Assembly: GCF_000157895.3 (NCBI RefSeq)
Contig: NC_022663.1
Span: 434,001 to 498,000, forward strand
DNA length: 64,000 nucleotides
Direction: 5' to 3'
Origin: Mycobacterium kansasii ATCC 12478
Lineage (GTDB): Bacteria > Actinomycetota > Actinomycetes > Mycobacteriales > Mycobacteriaceae
Below are positions 59,900 through 64,000 of the stretch, one piece after another; within the stretch, counting starts at the first letter, position 1; each line of letters opens with the position of its first letter. A program made the translations under genes and the position numbers. Below the pieces are notes generated by a model. That model saw nothing but the letters and a program-made list of their open reading frames with translations. It was not told the DNA's origin and made no database searches.

Positions 59900-61182
59900 T
59901 TAGCCTCCTTCAGTTCGAAGTTCGTGGCGATAGGCGCCAGCCGAACGTGGTCGTCACCGTTTGGGCTTTCGGCCATGCTGGTGGCGGTGGCGATGTTCGG
60001 GTAGTCGTCGGCGCCCAGCAGCCGGACCAGCCCGCCCGCGTACCGTCCGCGCACAACAAAGGCGCTCCAGATCGGGTCGACCGCGGGCTCGCTATCCCAC
60101 GCGCCCGGCGGATACTGCGGTGGCAGATACTCCTGAACCACCCAATCCCCGGTGTCGCAGGCATTTTCGACGATGTCGCGCCACGCCGCGGCCGGGGTGC
60201 AGCAACCCAGATAAACCTGCTTGCCGCCGTCGGACGTGGCCTGCTTGAGCACCATCCCGCGCTGCCGCGAGACGGCCAGGCCGGGAAGATCCACCCACTG
60301 CCCACGCCAGCGGGTGGGGCCCGGCCGGATGGTTCGTGTCCATGCGACGGTGTCGCACACCAGCCGGCGCTCCGCGGGCGTCAACAGCGGTAGTGCCTCA
60401 TCGGCTTGCCGACTCAGTTCGGCGAGCACCCTGCGGTCGTTGACCACCGCGGCGAGCGGGCCGCTATGCAACGAGACGAGGCCCCGCTTGGCCGCGGCGA
60501 CGCACCGCATCCGGGGGGCTCCGTCGAGCACGTCACCCTCCAGCAGGGCGTGCACGCGCTCCCCCGCACAGGAAATGCCACTCGGGCCATGGTCGAGGTC
60601 TGCGTAACCGGCAAAGTACAACCCGCCGGGTGTGACGCGGGCCCGAGCCGCCGCCGCGCGCCACACCGGAAGGCAGGCGCGGCGGACGGATTCGGTGAAC
60701 TCCGCCGAGCCCGGCGCCCGGACCACCGCCAGGCCAACGGATTCCCCCGCTGTCGCCACACCCGACTCCCGGGCGCAGGCGTGCACCATATCGCACACGG
60801 CGGCCAGCGGGTCGGCAATCGTCGGTGACCAGCCGTGCTGCCGGGCCCAACCCAGGTGGATCAGCCAGCCGCCCGCGTGGGCCGCGTTGACGTCGATGCA
60901 GCGAAACCGGCCGTCGGAGTAGATGAGATCGGGTCTGGACAGGCATCCGTCCAGCCCGTCGGGAGGCTCGAGCACAAAGGTCAGCCAGTCCTCGTCGGCG
61001 CCGCCGAAGACCTCTTCGAGCATGCCCGCGTTCGCGAGCCGGGACGGCAAAGCCAACGACAGTGCGACGAGCCGTCGCGCGGTAGCGGCCAGTTCGACGA
61101 GCACTGCCGGCGGGATACTGGCCGCCGATTCTGCAAATCGATACGGGGACAGCGCCGTCGCGGTGTCCTCGTCAGCCAACAC
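59896..61182 (-). CDS. circularly permuted ATP-grasp-like protein
   Basis: About 428 residues. The stretches DLIYSDGRFRCIDVNAAHAG and GMVLKQATSDGGKQVYLG recall the circularly permuted ATP-grasp fold (glutathionylspermidine-synthase-like), where a glycine-rich VLKxxDGxGGxxVYLG loop binds ATP. Some usual acidic metal ligands are unclear. It could ligate an amine or amino acid to a carboxylate in the pathway. Start uncertain: GTG 61182 or GTG 61188 lie just inside the end of the upstream oxygenase gene; the frame is open to 61290 but that overlap is too large. Its stop overlaps the next gene by 4 bp. Confidence 0.6.
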   Translation of the reverse strand: MLADEDTATALSPYRFAESAASIPPAVLVELAATARRLVALSLALPSRLANAGMLEEVFGGADEDWLTFVLEPPDGLDGCLSRPDLIYSDGRFRCIDVNAAHAGGWLIHLGWARQHGWSPTIADPLAAVCDMVHACARESGVATAGESVGLAVVRAPGSAEFTESVRRACLPVWRAAAARARVTPGGLYFAGYADLDHGPSGISCAGERVHALLEGDVLDGAPRMRCVAAAKRGLVSLHSGPLAAVVNDRRVLAELSRQADEALPLLTPAERRLVCDTVAWTRTIRPGPTRWRGQWVDLPGLAVSRQRGMVLKQATSDGGKQVYLGCCTPAAAWRDIVENACDTGDWVVQEYLPPQYPPGAWDSEPAVDPIWSAFVVRGRYAGGLVRLLGADDYPNIATATSMAESPNGDDHVRLAPIATNFELKEAK

Positions 61183-62230
61183 TGGCACCTGCGGCGATGA
61201 TCGGGAACTGGCGCGTTGGGTCGTTGGTCGGCAATCGCACGATGTTGCCGTCGGCTTCCCTGGTGATCGCCACGGCGCCTTCGGGAACAAACTGCGCCAC
61301 CAGCGCGCGCCGGATATCCCCGGTGGAGTTGGGTCCGGTCTGATGTGGCGTGGTGCCGCTCATGCACACAATCGTTCCGGCTTTCGTCGTCAATGACTGT
61401 GCGGTGGCCGGTGTCTCGTCGTAGCAGACATATCCGAGCGGCGTACGCCGGTGCGCGATGGTGCCGAGGGTGTGCACGCCGGGCACCATCTGAAGGCCAC
61501 CGTTGGACTCGTCGCTGTCGCTGAGTGCCACCCAACACGTCAGGTACTGCTGCGGCTCGACGAAGGTGTACCCGTTGTCCTGATGCCAGGGGAACGGCAG
61601 GGGCGAGAACGGCTTCTTGTACACCGCCTGATCCCAATACAACCGCACGTCCGGGCCGATGATGTCGAAGACTATGTCGCAGAACAGCTTTGATGTATAA
61701 AAGCGTCGCGTGAACGGTGAATTGCGAACGATGTGGGTGGTAAAGGTGATCTCGTCGGCGCGGGCGATGAAGGCGCGTCCCTCCTGCATTCCTCGCAACC
61801 GTTGCTCGCCGATGCGTTCCAGCCGGTCTACCTCCGCGATCAGCGTCTCGACGACATCCGGCGGCACAACGTCGGGCAGCACGCAGTAGCCGTCGTCGTT
61901 GTAGTGGCGACGCTGGGCTTCGTCGAGCAGCCGCGACGGTCCTTCGATTGGCCGCCAGCTGAACTCGGTGTTCCATTCGTGCAACGGCAGGCTGGCCGCT
62001 TCCGGCGGCCGCGGGTCGTCCGCGCGGAAATTGTTGGCGCAGAACGTGCGCCATGCCGCGGTGGAGTCGCTGAAGATCTCTGGGCTGTACCGGGTAGGTC
62101 CGGCTCGCACAATAAAGTCGTCGTGGACGAACAGCACTTTGGCCTGCACGGGGCTCGCGTCGAGCTGGCGGGCCAGCGCGGGGAACGCGCGCAGCACTGT
62201 GGCCGGGACTGCGGTGGCTGACGTGCTCAT
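61172..62230 (-). CDS. PhyH-family Fe(II)/2-oxoglutarate hydroxylase
   Basis: 352 residues with an N-terminal extension of about 100 residues before the phytanoyl-CoA dioxygenase-like core. Complete facial triad: H216-Q-D218 in PWHQDNGYTF and H296 in TTPHQTGP; Arg 307/308 is placed to bind 2-oxoglutarate. Unlike the halogenase homologue it keeps the Asp, so hydroxylation is expected. It follows the Asp-like NRPS module by 12 bp, so the carrier-bound amino acid or a pathway intermediate is a candidate substrate. Confidence 0.83.
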   Translation of the reverse strand: MSTSATAVPATVLRAFPALARQLDASPVQAKVLFVHDDFIVRAGPTRYSPEIFSDSTAAWRTFCANNFRADDPRPPEAASLPLHEWNTEFSWRPIEGPSRLLDEAQRRHYNDDGYCVLPDVVPPDVVETLIAEVDRLERIGEQRLRGMQEGRAFIARADEITFTTHIVRNSPFTRRFYTSKLFCDIVFDIIGPDVRLYWDQAVYKKPFSPLPFPWHQDNGYTFVEPQQYLTCWVALSDSDESNGGLQMVPGVHTLGTIAHRRTPLGYVCYDETPATAQSLTTKAGTIVCMSGTTPHQTGPNSTGDIRRALVAQFVPEGAVAITREADGNIVRLPTNDPTRQFPIIAAGASVG

Positions 62231-62242
62231 AACCGTCTCTCC

Positions 62243-64000
62243 TTAGGACAACCGAGCGGCTTCCGGTAGCTCGGTGATATGCGTGAGCAACGCTTGGGGC
62301 GTCTGCGAGTCGAACACATCCCGGATCCGAACCCGCCGGCCGAACACTTTGCGTATCCGGGCCGCGATCTTGATGGCGTGCAGAGAATGGCCACCGAGGT
62401 CGAACAAGTCGTCGTTGGGGCTGACCGCGTCACGTTCCAGCACGTCTCGCCAGATCTGGGTCATCGCGTCCAGCGGGTCCGCCGGATAGGCACCGGTTGC
62501 GTTGCCCGCCGGCCGCTGCGGCGAGGCAGCGCCAATGGCGGCGGCCAACGCGATTCGGTCGAGTTTGCCCGATCCCGCACGCGGCAGCCGCTGCATCGCC
62601 ACCAGGGTGGTGGGTACCAAATGGCTGGGCAGGAGGGACGCCAATTCGGTACGCACGGCCTGCGGTGTGGTGTTTTCAGTCAGCACCAAACCGGCTGCCA
62701 GACAAGAGCCTTCGCCGTCACCCAGCAGGCAGGCGGCGGCCGCCCGCACCCCGGCCACCGCCCGCAGGGCCGTGTCGACCGCGCCGAGTTCAACCCGGTG
62801 ACCGCGGACCTTGACCTGGTCGTCCAGGCGCCCGACGAACTCCAAACATCCGTCAGCCACCTCGGCAACCACATCCCCGGTGCGATACCAGCGGCTGCGC
62901 GCGCCGTCGGCCTCGGATCGCCACACGAAGCGCTCCGCGGTTTCCGCGGGCAAGCCAAGATAGCCGTTGGCTACCCCGGGTCCGCCGACCAGCAATTCGT
63001 CGCCGTCAACCCGCACCGGTCCGTTGAGCGCAGAGCCGATCGGCACGGTGGCCCGCGACTCGAACGGATCCGGATCGCCGATGCAGTACATCGTGGCGCC
63101 CACGGTGGATTCCGTTGGGCCGTAATGATTCCAGATGGTCAGCCCGGGCCGGGCAGCCCGCACGCGACGCACCGTGGGCCAGCGCAGCGGCTCGCCACCG
63201 AAGATGAGCTGTGCGTGCGGAAGGAATACATCCGTGCCCGTGCTTAACAACGCATCCAGATGAGTCGGGGCGATTTTGAGCACGTCGGCCGGCTGTCGTG
63301 ACGTCAGGTCCGCCAGCGCCTGGGCGTCGACGCTCGTGTCTTCGTCGGCCAGCAGCAGGGTGCCGCCACGTGTCAGCGCGGACCACAGCGTGCTGTAACA
63401 GAGGTCGTATGCCGGTGAACCCACAACCAGACAGCGTTGTCCGGTCATGTCCACCCGCTGCGCCAGCGCGTCGAGATAGCTCAACAGGTTGGCATGCGAG
63501 ACGACGACAGGCTTGGACTCGCCGGTCGATCCGGAGGTCATGATCACGTAGGCGGCGTGCGCGGCCGGGATGACGGGCATCCGGGCGGTTGGCGTCGATT
63601 CGGCCAGTGTCGCCACATCGTGGTGTCCATCCGGCCGCTGTGTGCCGCGCTGCTGCCCGGTGTGGATCACCAACTGCGATCCACACGCCCGCATGTGTGC
63701 GGCGAGCGCGGCTTCAGACGTTGAGGCCGCGACAACACTGAAGGCCGCGCCGGCCTTGAGGACGCCGAGCATCGCCGCGACCATTGGCACACACAGCGAT
63801 CCGACGATGGTGACGACAGCCTCGGCCGGCAGGTCGGCGGACAGTAGGCCGGCAGCGATCCGATCCGAGCGCGCATCCAGTTCGGCAAAGGTGACGCTCG
63901 AAGCGCCGTCGTACGCGGCCACCGTTGCCGGGGACTCGGCGGCCCGTGCCGCGAACCGCCCATGGATGGTCTCTGCGGTAACGAGCTCGTCGCCGCTGAC
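62243..64000 (-). CDS. NRPS A-T module end, Asp-like code (5' end outside window)
   Basis: The frame is open through the right edge, with A-domain sequence from ETIHGRFAARAAESPATV. A3 motif MTSGSTGESKPVVVSH; later YRTGDVV, GRLDDQVKVRGHRVELG and the catalytic Lys in GSGKLDR. Carrier domain FDLGGHSLHA, then a short tail. Specificity residues by GrsA alignment: D-L-S-K-I-G-H-V-G-K, very close to the Asp code D-L-T-K-V-G-H-I-G-K; context segments LKIAPTHL and NHYGPTESTVG fit the same clade. A condensation domain, if any, lies beyond 64000. First visible gene of the operon. Confidence 0.88.
   Translation of the reverse strand, partial: VSGDELVTAETIHGRFAARAAESPATVAAYDGASSVTFAELDARSDRIAAGLLSADLPAEAVVTIVGSLCVPMVAAMLGVLKAGAAFSVVAASTSEAALAAHMRACGSQLVIHTGQQRGTQRPDGHHDVATLAESTPTARMPVIPAAHAAYVIMTSGSTGESKPVVVSHANLLSYLDALAQRVDMTGQRCLVVGSPAYDLCYSTLWSALTRGGTLLLADEDTSVDAQALADLTSRQPADVLKIAPTHLDALLSTGTDVFLPHAQLIFGGEPLRWPTVRRVRAARPGLTIWNHYGPTESTVGATMYCIGDPDPFESRATVPIGSALNGPVRVDGDELLVGGPGVANGYLGLPAETAERFVWRSEADGARSRWYRTGDVVAEVADGCLEFVGRLDDQVKVRGHRVELGAVDTALRAVAGVRAAAACLLGDGEGSCLAAGLVLTENTTPQAVRTELASLLPSHLVPTTLVAMQRLPRAGSGKLDRIALAAAIGAASPQRPAGNATGAYPADPLDAMTQIWRDVLERDAVSPNDDLFDLGGHSLHAIKIAARIRKVFGRRVRIRDVFDSQTPQALLTHITELPEAARLS

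Noticed and set aside
1..64000. tRNA or rRNA genes
   Set aside because: None was recognised by eye on either strand. A covariance-model scan was not possible, so absence is not proven.

Overview
The window reads as a slow-growing, non-tuberculous Mycobacterium chromosome. It is GC-rich, and a block near 30.2-40.6 kb is syntenic with M. tuberculosis Rv2089c-Rv2097c (pepE, 5'-3' exonuclease, Rv2091c, helY, tatC, tatA, pafC, pafB, pafA). To its left lie several copies of the Rv2079/lppJ/Rv2081c/Rv2082 families. Comparisons with M. tuberculosis and with named enzymes are from memory; no search was run.

Left third (1-30.2 kb), an accessory region. At the far left are a membrane protein, a 776-residue helical-repeat protein and two lipoprotein genes, the second cut off by an IS21-type element (4265-9293). 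That element carries two later insertions: an IS3-family copy with a GGTA target duplication, and an IS110-type element sitting in its istB gene. Next come two inverted arms of about 4.2 kb (9294-13533 and 16545-20790). Each holds an Rv2082-like gene, an Rv2081c-like membrane protein, a truncated Rv2082-like 5' fragment and an alpha-helical protein gene. Some stretches of the arms are almost identical and others strongly diverged. Between the arms sits an IS3 copy (target duplication GCGC), itself split by a head-to-tail IS3 plus partial IS3 (target duplication ACTT). To the right, on the minus strand, is a likely type VII secretion polymorphic-toxin locus: EspC-like protein, toxin, immunity candidate, start-less toxin module, second immunity candidate. 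An Rv2079-like alpha/beta hydrolase gene (frameshifted) and lppJ-like lipoprotein genes follow in a partly decayed tandem duplication.

Middle (27.9-40.6 kb), conserved chromosome. A large serine hydrolase and pepE are followed by the divergent exonuclease gene. Then comes a minus-strand series pafA-pafB-pafC-tatA-tatC-helY-Rv2091c: Pup ligase, WYL-domain DNA-damage regulators, Tat export and a Ski2-like helicase.

Non-coding 40.6-42.0 kb: a higher-order minisatellite of 20/21-bp units in three blocks (about 20, 8 and 4 units) separated by copies of a roughly 100-bp spacer.

Right third (42.0-64.0 kb), a hybrid NRPS-PKS gene cluster. Eight minus-strand genes with 1-4 bp overlaps or very short gaps run from the right edge: an NRPS A-T end with an Asp-like specificity code, a PhyH-type hydroxylase (HxD), an ATP-grasp-like protein, an AMP-ligase-KR-ACP protein, a KS-AT-KR-ACP polyketide synthase, a SyrB2-like non-haem iron halogenase homologue (HxV in place of HxD/HxA), a type II thioesterase fused to a SyrP/TauD-like oxygenase, and a condensation-like protein lacking the catalytic histidines. 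A divergently transcribed MFS exporter and a terminal C-A-T-TE NRPS complete the visible part. The cluster probably makes a small, oxidatively tailored (possibly chlorinated) lipo- or polyketide-peptide. It continues past the right edge, and I do not recognise it as a described mycobacterial pathway.
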